Translations under genes and position numbers: made by a program | Shown here: positions 48,137 through 56,366 of the stretch, in pieces | Layout: every line of letters begins with the position of its first letter | Numbering within the stretch: the stretch's first letter is position 1 | Source: Chromatiales bacterium | GTDB taxonomy: Bacteria > Pseudomonadota > Gammaproteobacteria > Steroidobacterales > GCA-2729495 | Reading direction: 5' to 3' | Length of the DNA: 64,000 nt | NCBI GenBank assembly: GCA_020831895.1 | Contig: JAFIFS010000007.1 | Coordinates: forward strand, 1-64,000 | The notes under the pieces: model-generated | Seen by the model: only the letters and a program-made list of their open reading frames with translations | Told to the model about the DNA's origin: nothing | Database searches by the model: none

Positions 48137-50392
48137 ATGCTGAGACCTGTCAGGAGGTCCGGACCTTTTTCTGTCCTCAGCGCATTGTCGGTTCTGCTTT
48201 GCGTGGCACCTGTACATGCGGATCAGCGGACCTACATCGATGAGATTCTGGTGATTGCCGATCCAAGGGGCAGTGATGTTCCGGGTTTCGGGGAACAATT
48301 CGAGAGGTTCCTCCGGCGTCCGGGTGCCGAGACAGTTGTCGACCTCGGCGGCGTGACCAACCGACGTCTGGCCAACCTCGAGGATGCGCTTGAAATGACG
48401 CCTGGCATTTTCACCGCGGCGCCCAACCAGGGATCCCAGGGGCTTTTTTCTATCAGGGGTTCGGATATCGCAACAGCGGGACCGCGTAATGGCAGGGGAA
48501 TACGAGCCTTTATTGACGGCGTGCCCGTTGGCCGCACGGAAGCCGGACTCACTACTGCGTTGATTGATCTCCAGGCGGCGCAGTACGTAGAAGTCTACCG
48601 TGGACCCAACAGCCTGCGCTTCGGAGCCATCGCATCGGGTGGAGCGCTGAACTTCGTATCGAAGACGGGACGCAACTTCATGGGCACAGGCGTCCAGGCA
48701 CAGGTCGGCTCATTCGACTTCTGGCGGTCAACGGTCGAGCAGGGATGGCAGGGCGATTCCCTGGATGCCTACGTGAACGCAAGCGGCAGCTCCACCAATG
48801 GCTTCCGCGGCCAGTCACAGTCAGGCTTCGGCCGGGTAAATGCCAACATCGGCTGGCAGGTCAATGAATCGATGTTTTCACGAAGCTATGTCTCCGTGGG
48901 CTTCACTCGCCAGGAGCTGGCAGATGCGCTGCCGCTGAACGAGATACGCGAACGACGCCGGGAGGCAGGCCCGATTGCGAGTATCTATGACCAAGATATC
49001 AACTTCGACTATCTCCGCCTGGCCAATCGCACCAGCTTTGACGTAGGCGAAAGCGGCCAGCTGCAGGTCGATGCGTACTTCCTTGCTACGCGGCTTGATC
49101 ACCTGCCGTCACCGTTCGCTGGCCTGATCGACAACACCTGGCTGGAAGGTGGTGCCGGGGTGCGCTGGACGGACAGCAGGGTGATTCTGGGCCTTCCGGT
49201 CGAGGTCGTGTCTGGACTGCGCGTGAACTATACCGATGGAGATTTCCAGAGGTACCAGCATCGTGACGCGGGACGCACCAAGGGTCCACTGGTCTCGGAT
49301 CAGGTCTTCGAAGCGCTGCTGGTGGAGAGTTACGGTGAAACAGCGTGGCTGCTGACCGAGAACCTGAGGGTGTTCCTGGGTCTTCAGGCGGTGTACACCA
49401 CCCGGAAGCTGCAAGACTTCCCCATCGACCCCCCGGTGGAGTTCATCCCGCCGATAGGTGGAATTTTCGGCTTCTTCCCCTTTCTCGACAGGTGGCAGCC
49501 CAATCCGGGCAGCAGCCTTGTTGATCAGAGCTATGACCGCTCATTCCGGCGTGTAAACCCCAAGCTGGGCTTGAACAGGCAGTTCAGCCCCGGCTGGTTC
49601 GTCTTTGCCAGCATCGCCCAGAGCTACGAGGTGCCAACAGGTGCAGACCTCGCTGACAGGGCCTCGGCAGCCGCACGCTTGCCTGACCAGGATTTTCCGG
49701 AGCTGCGCGCCCAGAGCGCCTGGACCGCCGAGGTCGGGATCAGAGGAGGTGGAGAGCGGGTGTCCCTCGATCTGACGCTTTACCACATGGCTCTGCGTAA
49801 CGAGATACTGACCCGGTGTGACGATCCGGTGGGCAACCCTGGCTGTCCGACGACGGTCGCATTCAACGCTGACCGGACGCTTCATCAGGGGCTGGAATTC
49901 GGCGGCAGTGCCACCCTGTTGCCGGATCTGCTGGGTACCGGCAGTTCTCTGGAGCTTGATCTCGTGTACAACCTGTCGCGGTTCAGGTTCCTCAACGACG
50001 AGTTCTTCGGCAGCCGCCGCCTGCCTGTCATACCGCGGCATGCTGGCCAGGCCGTCGCCCGGTTCGAGCACCCTTCAGGTTTCTATTTCGGGCCGGACTA
50101 TCGCTACATAGGAAGCCGCGCGGTGACCTATGACGGCAGCGGGGGCAGCGCGTTCGTCGTCCCTGCCGTTGGCCTTTGGGGGTTGCGCAGCGGCTGGCGT
50201 CAGCCTGCGGGAACCTGGGAAGTTTTCGTCCAGGCCACCAACCTGACGGACAAGGTGTTCGTTTCCACGTTCAACGCCTTGCCCACACAGCCGTTCGTGA
50301 CCCAGCCGCCCCCTGGCAGCCTGCTCGCGAGCCCTTCGGTTCGCCCCGGTGAGGGGCGCGCGTGGTACTTCGGGGTCAATCTGCGTCTCTAG
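48137..50392 (+). CDS. TonB-dependent outer-membrane receptor
   Basis: Receptor of 751 aa from ATG 48137 (GGGAGA upstream). A signal peptide is followed by a TonB-box-like DEILVIA, then a plug domain (LANLEDALEMTPGIFTAAPNQGSQGLFSIRGSDI, FIDGVPVGRTEAGL, EVYRGPNSLRFGAIASGGALNFVSKTG), and a 22-strand barrel with terminal GEGRAWYFGVNLRL. It is the last gene of the cobN-like operon. By context it imports a metal complex, in the Zur setting probably zinc-related. Its ligand cannot be read from sequence. It converges with the SOD operon. Confidence 0.92.
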   Translation: MLRPVRRSGPFSVLSALSVLLCVAPVHADQRTYIDEILVIADPRGSDVPGFGEQFERFLRRPGAETVVDLGGVTNRRLANLEDALEMTPGIFTAAPNQGSQGLFSIRGSDIATAGPRNGRGIRAFIDGVPVGRTEAGLTTALIDLQAAQYVEVYRGPNSLRFGAIASGGALNFVSKTGRNFMGTGVQAQVGSFDFWRSTVEQGWQGDSLDAYVNASGSSTNGFRGQSQSGFGRVNANIGWQVNESMFSRSYVSVGFTRQELADALPLNEIRERRREAGPIASIYDQDINFDYLRLANRTSFDVGESGQLQVDAYFLATRLDHLPSPFAGLIDNTWLEGGAGVRWTDSRVILGLPVEVVSGLRVNYTDGDFQRYQHRDAGRTKGPLVSDQVFEALLVESYGETAWLLTENLRVFLGLQAVYTTRKLQDFPIDPPVEFIPPIGGIFGFFPFLDRWQPNPGSSLVDQSYDRSFRRVNPKLGLNRQFSPGWFVFASIAQSYEVPTGADLADRASAAARLPDQDFPELRAQSAWTAEVGIRGGGERVSLDLTLYHMALRNEILTRCDDPVGNPGCPTTVAFNADRTLHQGLEFGGSATLLPDLLGTGSSLELDLVYNLSRFRFLNDEFFGSRRLPVIPRHAGQAVARFEHPSGFYFGPDYRYIGSRAVTYDGSGGSAFVVPAVGLWGLRSGWRQPAGTWEVFVQATNLTDKVFVSTFNALPTQPFVTQPPPGSLLASPSVRPGEGRAWYFGVNLRL

Positions 50393-50493
50393 CGCAGGAG
50401 AGAGCACGGGGGACTCGGCAGGTCATGCTGTCGCAGAACCTGCACCCGAACCCCGTGACCGGCAAGGTGCCGGCCTGCCTGCGAGGGTGGCTC

Positions 50494-50513
50494 CCGGGGT
50501 ATCGTATCCCCGG
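50494..50513. terminator. Hairpin between convergent operons
   Basis: CCGGGG (50494-50499) pairs with CCCCGG (50508-50513) in the 132-base gap between the receptor stop and the SOD stop. No T-run is present on either strand, so a bidirectional terminator is only possible. Confidence 0.3.
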
Positions 50514-50524
50514 CTCAGGCAACC

Positions 50525-51223
50525 TTACGGGTTCATGGCCTCCGCATACCGCCGGCTGACCGAATCCCAGTTCACTACGTTCCACCAGAAATCCAGGTAG
50601 GCCCCTCGGCGGTTCTGATAGGCCAGATAGTAGGCATGTTCCCAGACGTCGATACCCAGGATGGGTACACCCTGGTCCGGGACAATGTCCATCAGGGGGT
50701 TGTCCTGGTTCGGGGTCGATGTCACTGCCAGCTTGCCTTCAGCGGTCACGATCAGCCAGGCCCAGCCGGACCCGAAGCGTGTCGCCGCAGCGCGGTTCAC
50801 CAGGGCCTGCATCGCCTGCAGGGAGCCGAAATCACGCTCGATGGCTGCCAGCAGTTCGGCCGACGGTTCGCCACCGTGGCCTGCGGGTGCCATCACGTCC
50901 CAGAAAAGCTTGTGGTTGTAGTGACCTCCGGCATTGTCGCGAACGGCCATGTTGAACCTGGAGATCATGGGCATGATTTCCTCGAGGCTCATATCTCGCA
51001 GCTCAGGGTAGTTTTCCACCTGAGCGTTGAGGTTGGCGACATAGGCGCGATGATGCCGGCCGTGATGGATCTCCATGGTTTGCTGGTCTATGTAGGGTTC
51101 CAGCGCCGAGCTGTCATAAGGCAGAGGCTCCAGCTCGAATGGGCCGGCCGTCGCGATCCCGGAAAAAAGCCCGAAAACGACGGGCCACGCATACCGATGC
51201 AGCCGGAGTTTTGGTACAGGCAT
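50525..51223 (-). CDS. Exported Fe/Mn superoxide dismutase
   Basis: Fe/Mn-family SOD of 232 aa from ATG 51223 (AAGGAG 6 bases upstream). An ATG 15 bases earlier lacks a site. It has a signal peptide (RLHRYAWPVVFGLFSGIATA), unusual because Fe/Mn SODs are mostly cytoplasmic. Metal ligands: His in EIHHGRHHRAYV, His in GGHYNHKLFWDVM, Asp and His in GIDVWEHAYYL. It is the last gene of the CobW-DUF1826-CobW operon. In zinc starvation it would replace periplasmic Cu/Zn SOD. The choice of Fe or Mn is not certain. Confidence 0.92.
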   Translation of the reverse strand: MPVPKLRLHRYAWPVVFGLFSGIATAGPFELEPLPYDSSALEPYIDQQTMEIHHGRHHRAYVANLNAQVENYPELRDMSLEEIMPMISRFNMAVRDNAGGHYNHKLFWDVMAPAGHGGEPSAELLAAIERDFGSLQAMQALVNRAAATRFGSGWAWLIVTAEGKLAVTSTPNQDNPLMDIVPDQGVPILGIDVWEHAYYLAYQNRRGAYLDFWWNVVNWDSVSRRYAEAMNP

Positions 51224-51234
51224 AGCTTGCTCCT

Positions 51235-51570
51235 TCATTTCTGGGGAATTCTGTCTGCCGCAGGCATCCTGATGAGAAACCCGGTCGCCGTGTCTGAATA
51301 TACCGTTTTCAGGTCCGCGATGATGCCTCTGCGGCGGGCTTCGAGAAGTCTCCGACCTACAGGCAGGAAAGGCGTCTCGCCTGTGTTCTCGCCGGCGTGA
51401 TCAACGACGACCAGTGTGCTCACTGCGGATTGCGCCTTGGCGGACTCCAGAAGAGAGACAACCGCTTCAAGCGCCTGCCCGGACGAGAGCCCACGCAGGT
51501 CAAGCGCAGTGTCTGCTTCGCCTAATGACTCACCCAGCTGGCCGACAGCGCTCTTGTCCAGTACCGTCAT
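51235..51570 (-). CDS. Small protein with weak Smr-like pattern, unknown function
   Basis: Protein of 111 aa. LDLRGLSSGQALEAVVSLLESA followed by STLVVVDHAGENTG and GRRLLEARRRGIIADLKTVYSD has the order and spacing of a Smr domain (strand-DLxGL-helix-strand-HGxG), but the His-Gly-x-Gly is not preserved. It may equally be a TusA-like or other small alpha/beta protein, so no function is assigned. Its ATG overlaps the CobW stop (ATGA), and its end overlaps an alternative SOD start, so it belongs to the operon. Confidence 0.7.
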   Translation of the reverse strand: MTVLDKSAVGQLGESLGEADTALDLRGLSSGQALEAVVSLLESAKAQSAVSTLVVVDHAGENTGETPFLPVGRRLLEARRRGIIADLKTVYSDTATGFLIRMPAADRIPQK

Positions 51571-52721
51571 CAGTGATCCGTCATGCCTCGATTCTGGTTC
51601 CAGGCCTCATCAGGCTGCGGGCGACCCGTCAACCCCCCAAAGGTCCACTGGTCAGGTCCCGTGGAGTCACTGCTGGCCTCGGTCAGGATACGCAAGGTGT
51701 TACGAAGCAGCGATTCCTCTATGCCTCGGGTGATAAAGACGATCCGGCTGGTCTGGTCATCATCCGGCCATTCTTCGAGGACTATGGGTGGGTGGAAAAT
51801 GTGCTGCACCCCGTGAATCACGATGGGTGCTTTGAGTTCGACCAGGTTGATAAGCCCCTTGATTCGAAGAAAGTCCGGGCCGCGGAACGACAGCAGCGTT
51901 TCCAGCCAGAGATCAAGCGTCACGCCCCTGATGGGCTTCTCGATCCGGATACTCAGTGCGCGAATGTCATGGCTGTGACGGTTCACATCATGCCCGTGCC
52001 CGTGCCCGTGCCCGTGCCCGTGGCTATGCCTATGCTCATGATCCTCCGCGCCCAGCCAACGGGCAACGTCGGGCATCCGGGTATCGGGGTCGTAGAGTCC
52101 GGAGTTCAGCAGCACCCATGCATCCATATGTCCGTTGATGACGCTAGTACGGGGCGCAGCGGGATTGAGCGACTCCAGTCGGCGCTCCAGCGAGTCCAGA
52201 GTCTCCTTGTCTGCAATATCACTCTTGGTCAGGAGCAGGTGATCGGCGATGGCTGCCTGCCGGACTGCCTCATTGTGCCGATCAAGTGTGTCCAGCCCGT
52301 TGACGGCATCGACTGTGGTAAACACCGCGTCGAGTCGATACCTGTGCGTGACGCTGGCCTCTGTCATCAGGGTATGCAGGATTGGTGCCGGGTCCGCGAG
52401 CCCTGTGGTCTCGATGATGACCCTGTCGAACCAGCAGCGGCCGTTGCGGGAGAATCTGCTTGGTGCTTCCCGAAGTGTTCTGGCCAGATCACCACGAATC
52501 GTGCAGCAGAGGCAGCCGCTGGCCATTTCCACCACGACATCCTCGCTGCTGTGCGACACGAGCGCATGATCCAGTCCGATCTCACCGAACTCGTTGATCA
52601 GGACCAGGGTTCGCTGCAGACCGGGCTGCCTGAGCAGCTTGTTGAGCAGGGTGGTTTTCCCGCTGCCAAGAAATCCGGTCAGTAGCGAGACGGGGATCAG
52701 GTCCCCGGGGTTCATCAACAT
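51570..52721 (-). CDS. CobW/COG0523 GTPase with His-rich metal loop (copy 1)
   Basis: G3E-family GTPase of 383 aa acting as a metallochaperone. Walker A is GFLGSGKT at residues 16-23. [10 protein letters not shown] is the switch region. The CxCC motif GCLCCT coordinates zinc. LTKSD is the guanine specificity motif. A His/Gly loop at residues ~230-255 (alternating HG units flanked by HEHRHSH and NRHSHD) offers many metal ligands. Zur-regulated members deliver zinc to client enzymes when it is scarce. It is 34 bases after DUF1826 and overlaps the next small gene. Confidence 0.93.
   Translation of the reverse strand: MLMNPGDLIPVSLLTGFLGSGKTTLLNKLLRQPGLQRTLVLINEFGEIGLDHALVSHSSEDVVVEMASGCLCCTIRGDLARTLREAPSRFSRNGRCWFDRVIIETTGLADPAPILHTLMTEASVTHRYRLDAVFTTVDAVNGLDTLDRHNEAVRQAAIADHLLLTKSDIADKETLDSLERRLESLNPAAPRTSVINGHMDAWVLLNSGLYDPDTRMPDVARWLGAEDHEHRHSHGHGHGHGHGHDVNRHSHDIRALSIRIEKPIRGVTLDLWLETLLSFRGPDFLRIKGLINLVELKAPIVIHGVQHIFHPPIVLEEWPDDDQTSRIVFITRGIEESLLRNTLRILTEASSDSTGPDQWTFGGLTGRPQPDEAWNQNRGMTDH
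51993..52022 (-). repeat. Hexamer microsatellite coding the His-Gly loop
   Basis: CCCGTG is repeated five times without interruption (51993-52022). In the CobW frame on the minus strand each unit codes His-Gly. Slippage here would change the number of metal-binding His residues in frame. Confidence 0.9.
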
Positions 52722-52755
52722 TCGTTAGCCTGTTGCTTGCGGCCGTCGCCTGGGG

Positions 52756-53370
52756 TTAATGAGCTGTGATCGGGTCCATCGAGACCAGCAGCCGCGGCGC
52801 CCGTGAGTGAGGCGACCGATGGACCACTCCACCGAACCGGTCAGTCCAGGTTCCGCCTTTCAGCAGCGACCAGGCAGTCGTGGTCAGCTGCCTGATCCCG
52901 GCACCAGCGCGCAGTGGGGGCGCCTCTATTGTCCGATTGGCCAGCAGTGCCCGGTCAACCTCATCGCAGGCGATCCATTCCGTGCCGGGACCGGTAATCG
53001 TCATCAGCAGCCGGCAGGGCACCTGGTCGACATGGAAACGCGGACACATGGGCGCCCGCAAAGAGGTTACGCGGACCCCCACCCGGTCGCAGCCCAGAAG
53101 TTCACTGAGCAGCTCGCCAGCCAGTGCGATTTCACTGCCCATGGCCTGCTGCCACGAGGGGTCTGCACAGCCCGACAGTCCGGTGAGGGCTGCATTGATG
53201 TCGCCTGCAGGCTGCTCCCAGCGCGCCTGGATCACCTGGCCAGCTTCCAGGAGCCTGGCGGACTGGCTGCTCAAGGACCCGTCACTCGCGCGTCTGACCG
53301 TGATTAATTCAACATCATCCTCGTAGATTCTGCTGAAATCCACGAGCTGATGGCTGGCCACCTGGCGCAT
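52756..53370 (-). CDS. DUF1826 family protein
   Basis: Protein of 204 aa from ATG 53370, overlapping the upstream CobW stop (ATGA). DUF1826 genes are regular neighbours of Zur-controlled cobW genes. Blocks: LLGCDRVGVRVTSLRAPMCPRFHVDQVPCRLLMTITGPGTEW and FGGVVHRSPHSRAPRLLVSMD. The HxD in FHVDQ, the distal HR in VHRSP and a following Arg are spaced as in 2-oxoglutarate/Fe(II) oxygenases, but this is my reading of the pattern, not an established activity. A tail fragment of a second copy lies at 41.7 kb. Confidence 0.88.
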   Translation of the reverse strand: MRQVASHQLVDFSRIYEDDVELITVRRASDGSLSSQSARLLEAGQVIQARWEQPAGDINAALTGLSGCADPSWQQAMGSEIALAGELLSELLGCDRVGVRVTSLRAPMCPRFHVDQVPCRLLMTITGPGTEWIACDEVDRALLANRTIEAPPLRAGAGIRQLTTTAWSLLKGGTWTDRFGGVVHRSPHSRAPRLLVSMDPITAH

Positions 53371-54587
53371 CAGACAGCAGCCTCCTCGACCTCGCGCATC
53401 CACTGCGGGAACGGGTCCGGAAGCGTTGCCCAGCTCTCAGATCCGAAAGCAAGCTCCTCGTCATTGAGCAGGCAGGCATCAAGCGCCTTGCGTGCAGCGG
53501 GCTCATCGAGCTGGAGGCCAATGAACACGATTTCCTGGCGACGATCGCCAAAAGGAGGCTCGAACTTGCTTTGAATGGCAGCTCTATGCTCGGGGCGGTC
53601 AGGCCAGCTGGACTCAGGTACTGCGGACCAGAACAAGCCAGCGAACCCGTGGTTCATGATGCCCCCGGCCTGCGACCAGGCCCCTGCCTGGTCGAACCGT
53701 GTGGCGAGCCAGAAGTATCCCTTGGAGCGTACCAGCTCGCCATACCGCCAGCCGCTGGCAAGAAAATCGTACAGACGCTGGGGATGAAACGGCCTGCGGG
53801 CGCTGTAGACAAAGCTCCCGATGCCATACTCCTCGGTTTCCGGGATATGTTCCCCGCGAAGCTCCGCCAGCCAGCCGGGCGCTTCGGCAGCTTCCTCCAT
53901 GCTGAACCGTCCGGTGCCCAGAATGGCCGAGGGCGCGATGCGGCCATGTTCGGAGAGGATGACCTCGGCGCGAGGGTTAAGCCGGCGCAGAGTGGCCAGC
54001 AGGGCATCAAGCTGCTCCCGCTCAACGAGGTCACCCTTGGTCACCACGATCACGTTGCTGAATTCAACCTGTTCGATCAGCAGGTCGGCGATATTGCGCT
54101 CGTCCTCCTCACCGATTTCCATGCCCTTGTCCTTCAGACTGTCAGCCTCCGATAGAAGCCGCGGGAAATTGAAGGCATCCACCACGGTGACCAGGGTGTC
54201 GAGCCGCGAGACGGAAGAGAGGGAGCGTCCCTGTTCATCGGCGAAGGTGAAGGTTTCCGCAACCGGCAGGGGCTCGGAGACGCCAGTCGACTCAATCAGC
54301 AGATAGTCAAAACGTTGCTCATCCGCCAGCCTCGCCACCTCGATAAGGAGATCTTCCCGCAGCGTGCAGCAGATACAGCCATTAGTCATCTCGACGAGTT
54401 TTTCATCCACATGCTGCAGTGACACATCGTCACGGAGCAGCGCTGCGTCGATGTTGACCTCGCCCATGTCGTTGACGATGACCGCAACGCGCAGGCCCTC
54501 GCGGTTGTTCAGCACGTGATTGAGCAGCGTGGTCTTGCCGGCTCCAAGGAAGCCTGACAGCACCGTTACGGGCAGGGGTTTGGCCAT
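53370..54587 (-). CDS. CobW/COG0523 GTPase (copy 2), first gene of Zur-type operon
   Basis: G3E GTPase of 405 aa from ATG 54587 (AGAGGA upstream). Walker A is GFLGAGKT (residues 12-19), [12 protein letters not shown] the switch, NGCICCT the CxCC zinc site and VVTKGDL the guanine motif. The C-terminal CobW_C domain ([19 protein letters not shown]..., GYFWLATR) is of the ZigA/YjiA-like type. It lacks the His-rich loop of copy 1. A Zur-like site lies ~100 bases upstream. It probably supplies zinc to essential proteins in starvation. Confidence 0.93.
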   Translation of the reverse strand: MAKPLPVTVLSGFLGAGKTTLLNHVLNNREGLRVAVIVNDMGEVNIDAALLRDDVSLQHVDEKLVEMTNGCICCTLREDLLIEVARLADEQRFDYLLIESTGVSEPLPVAETFTFADEQGRSLSSVSRLDTLVTVVDAFNFPRLLSEADSLKDKGMEIGEEDERNIADLLIEQVEFSNVIVVTKGDLVEREQLDALLATLRRLNPRAEVILSEHGRIAPSAILGTGRFSMEEAAEAPGWLAELRGEHIPETEEYGIGSFVYSARRPFHPQRLYDFLASGWRYGELVRSKGYFWLATRFDQAGAWSQAGGIMNHGFAGLFWSAVPESSWPDRPEHRAAIQSKFEPPFGDRRQEIVFIGLQLDEPAARKALDACLLNDEELAFGSESWATLPDPFPQWMREVEEAAV

Positions 54588-54889
54588 GATGCAGTGTCCT
54601 CTGGGGATTTCCCGAACCGGAATGGAGCCTGCCGCAGCTTGTGCCTTTTCCCAGGCCGGGAATGCGTGTCGTGAATGATCAAAAAGATACATTATAACAT
54701 CACGTAAAGTGGGGCAAACTTTCCCTGGACCTGGCTATCAGAACGGAAAACGAGAAAGGAGCCGGTGCGCCTGGTCCTTTGGCCGGCCCTGGACTAGGTT
54801 CGACCACCTGTAACAGGGGCGAGGGAGGGCAGGTCGCTCATTCTTACTCCGGTCCGGCACGACTGCGCGAGCACCCCCGATCTGGCAGT
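54588..54889. other. 302-base divergent intergenic region
   Basis: It separates the CobW operon (leftward) and the dehydrogenase gene (rightward). It contains the Zur-like site and an AT-rich patch at about 54680-54710. No further gene or repeat is seen. Confidence 0.6.
54686..54698 (-). promoter_or_regulatory. Second, weaker Zur-like operator upstream of the cobW operon
   Basis: GATACA-T-TATAAC has one perfect half-site (TATAAC) and one half with 4 of 6 matches to GTTATA, in an AT-rich patch 99 bases upstream of the CobW start. Its position and similarity to the 43245 palindrome support joint control. Confidence 0.6.
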
Positions 54890-56311
54890 ATGTCGGCCAT
54901 GGCCAGAGACCGCTTCCTCCAGAGCGTACAACGCTACTTTGACCGTGCCGCGGCGCACACTCGATACCGGCCCGGCCTGCTGCGGCAGGTCAGGACCTGC
55001 AATGCCGTGTACCGCATGCGCTTTCCGGTGCGCGAGGACAGCGGCGAGATCCGGGTGATCGAGGCCTTCCGAGCCGAACACAGCTTCCACCGGATGCCGA
55101 CCAAGGGGGGTATCCGCTTCAGCCGGCGCGTAAGCCTCGACGAGACGATTGCGCTGGCCACGTTGATGACCTTCAAGTGCGCGATCGCAGGCGTGCCGTT
55201 CGGCGGGGCCAAGGGCGGGGTGCTGGTCAACTCCAGCGGGCTGTCGGCCGGGTTCCGCGAGCGCATCATCCGCAGGTACACGGCCGAGCTGATCCGCAAG
55301 AACTTCATCGGCCCCGACGTCGACGTGCCTGCCCCGGACTACGGCACCGGGGAGCAGGAGATGGGCTGGATCGCCGACACCTACAAGAATCTCCGGGTAA
55401 ACGAGCCCTCACCCTATGCCTGCGTCACGGGCAAGCCGCTGTCCATGCACGGGATTCCCGGCCGGCGCCAGGCCACCGGCCTGGGTGCCTACCTTGCCAT
55501 TCGAACCTGCATGGACGTTGCTGCCGATATGCAGGCGCTCGGGCTGACTCCCGGCATCGCGGGCAAGCGCGTCATCATCCAGGGCCTGGGCAATGTGGGT
55601 TACCACGCAGGGGTTGCCCTGCAGAACCAGGGACGCGCCCTGATCGTCGGCATCATCGAGCGCGAAGGTGCCCTGCATGCGCCCGATGGCCTCGATGTGC
55701 AGGCGGTCCATGACTACCGGCAGCTGCACGGCACGCTGCATGGGTTCCCCGGGGCCACCTTCGTGGCCGAGGGAAACAGCGTGCTCGAGTACGATTGCGA
55801 CGTGCTGGTGCCAGCGGCACTGGAAAGCCAGATCACGGGCGGGAACGCCGGGCGCATCCGCGCCCGTATCGTGGCGGAGGCCGCCAACGGTCCGGTTGAC
55901 TTCGAGGGTGAGCGCATCCTCGGCGAGCGCGGCATCATGGTGCTGCCGGATATCTACACCAATGCTGGCGGCGTGACGGTCTCGTACTTTGAATGGCTGA
56001 AGAACAAGGCCGGCGTCAGTTTCGACCGGATGGTCTCCCGCCACGAGCAGATGACGAAGATTCAGATCGTGGCGGCAATCGAGAGGCTGACCGACCAGTC
56101 GATCCCGGACTCGATCAGGGACAGGCTGCTCAGGAGCTTGAACGAGGAAGACATGGTGATCGCGGCGCTCGACCAGACGATGACTCAGGCCTTCGAGAAC
56201 ATCCACCAGTGCTGGAAGAGCCGCGAGCTGCCGGACATGCGCACGGCGGCCTTCCTGCTGGCTATCGAGGCGGTGGCCGAGAGCTACCAGCAGCATGGCA
56301 TCTTCCCGTGA
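54890..56311 (+). CDS. Glu/Leu/Phe/Val-type dehydrogenase
   Basis: NAD(P)-dependent amino acid dehydrogenase of 473 aa from ATG 54890; ATG 54899 is an alternative. Substrate and catalytic lysines are in MPTKGGIRF (residues ~67) and FGGAKGGV (~105). The catalytic Asp is in VPAPDYGTGEQEMGW. The Rossmann motif is GLGNVGYHAG. PDIYTNAGGVTVSYFEWLKN is typical of glutamate dehydrogenases. It interconverts glutamate and 2-oxoglutarate, or a related amino acid. It stands alone and is not obviously part of the zinc module. Confidence 0.9.
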   Translation: MSAMARDRFLQSVQRYFDRAAAHTRYRPGLLRQVRTCNAVYRMRFPVREDSGEIRVIEAFRAEHSFHRMPTKGGIRFSRRVSLDETIALATLMTFKCAIAGVPFGGAKGGVLVNSSGLSAGFRERIIRRYTAELIRKNFIGPDVDVPAPDYGTGEQEMGWIADTYKNLRVNEPSPYACVTGKPLSMHGIPGRRQATGLGAYLAIRTCMDVAADMQALGLTPGIAGKRVIIQGLGNVGYHAGVALQNQGRALIVGIIEREGALHAPDGLDVQAVHDYRQLHGTLHGFPGATFVAEGNSVLEYDCDVLVPAALESQITGGNAGRIRARIVAEAANGPVDFEGERILGERGIMVLPDIYTNAGGVTVSYFEWLKNKAGVSFDRMVSRHEQMTKIQIVAAIERLTDQSIPDSIRDRLLRSLNEEDMVIAALDQTMTQAFENIHQCWKSRELPDMRTAAFLLAIEAVAESYQQHGIFP

Positions 56312-56366
56312 TACCTGCCTGCACCCACCGGCCTGTACACACAGTCAACACTATCGGAGACTCATC

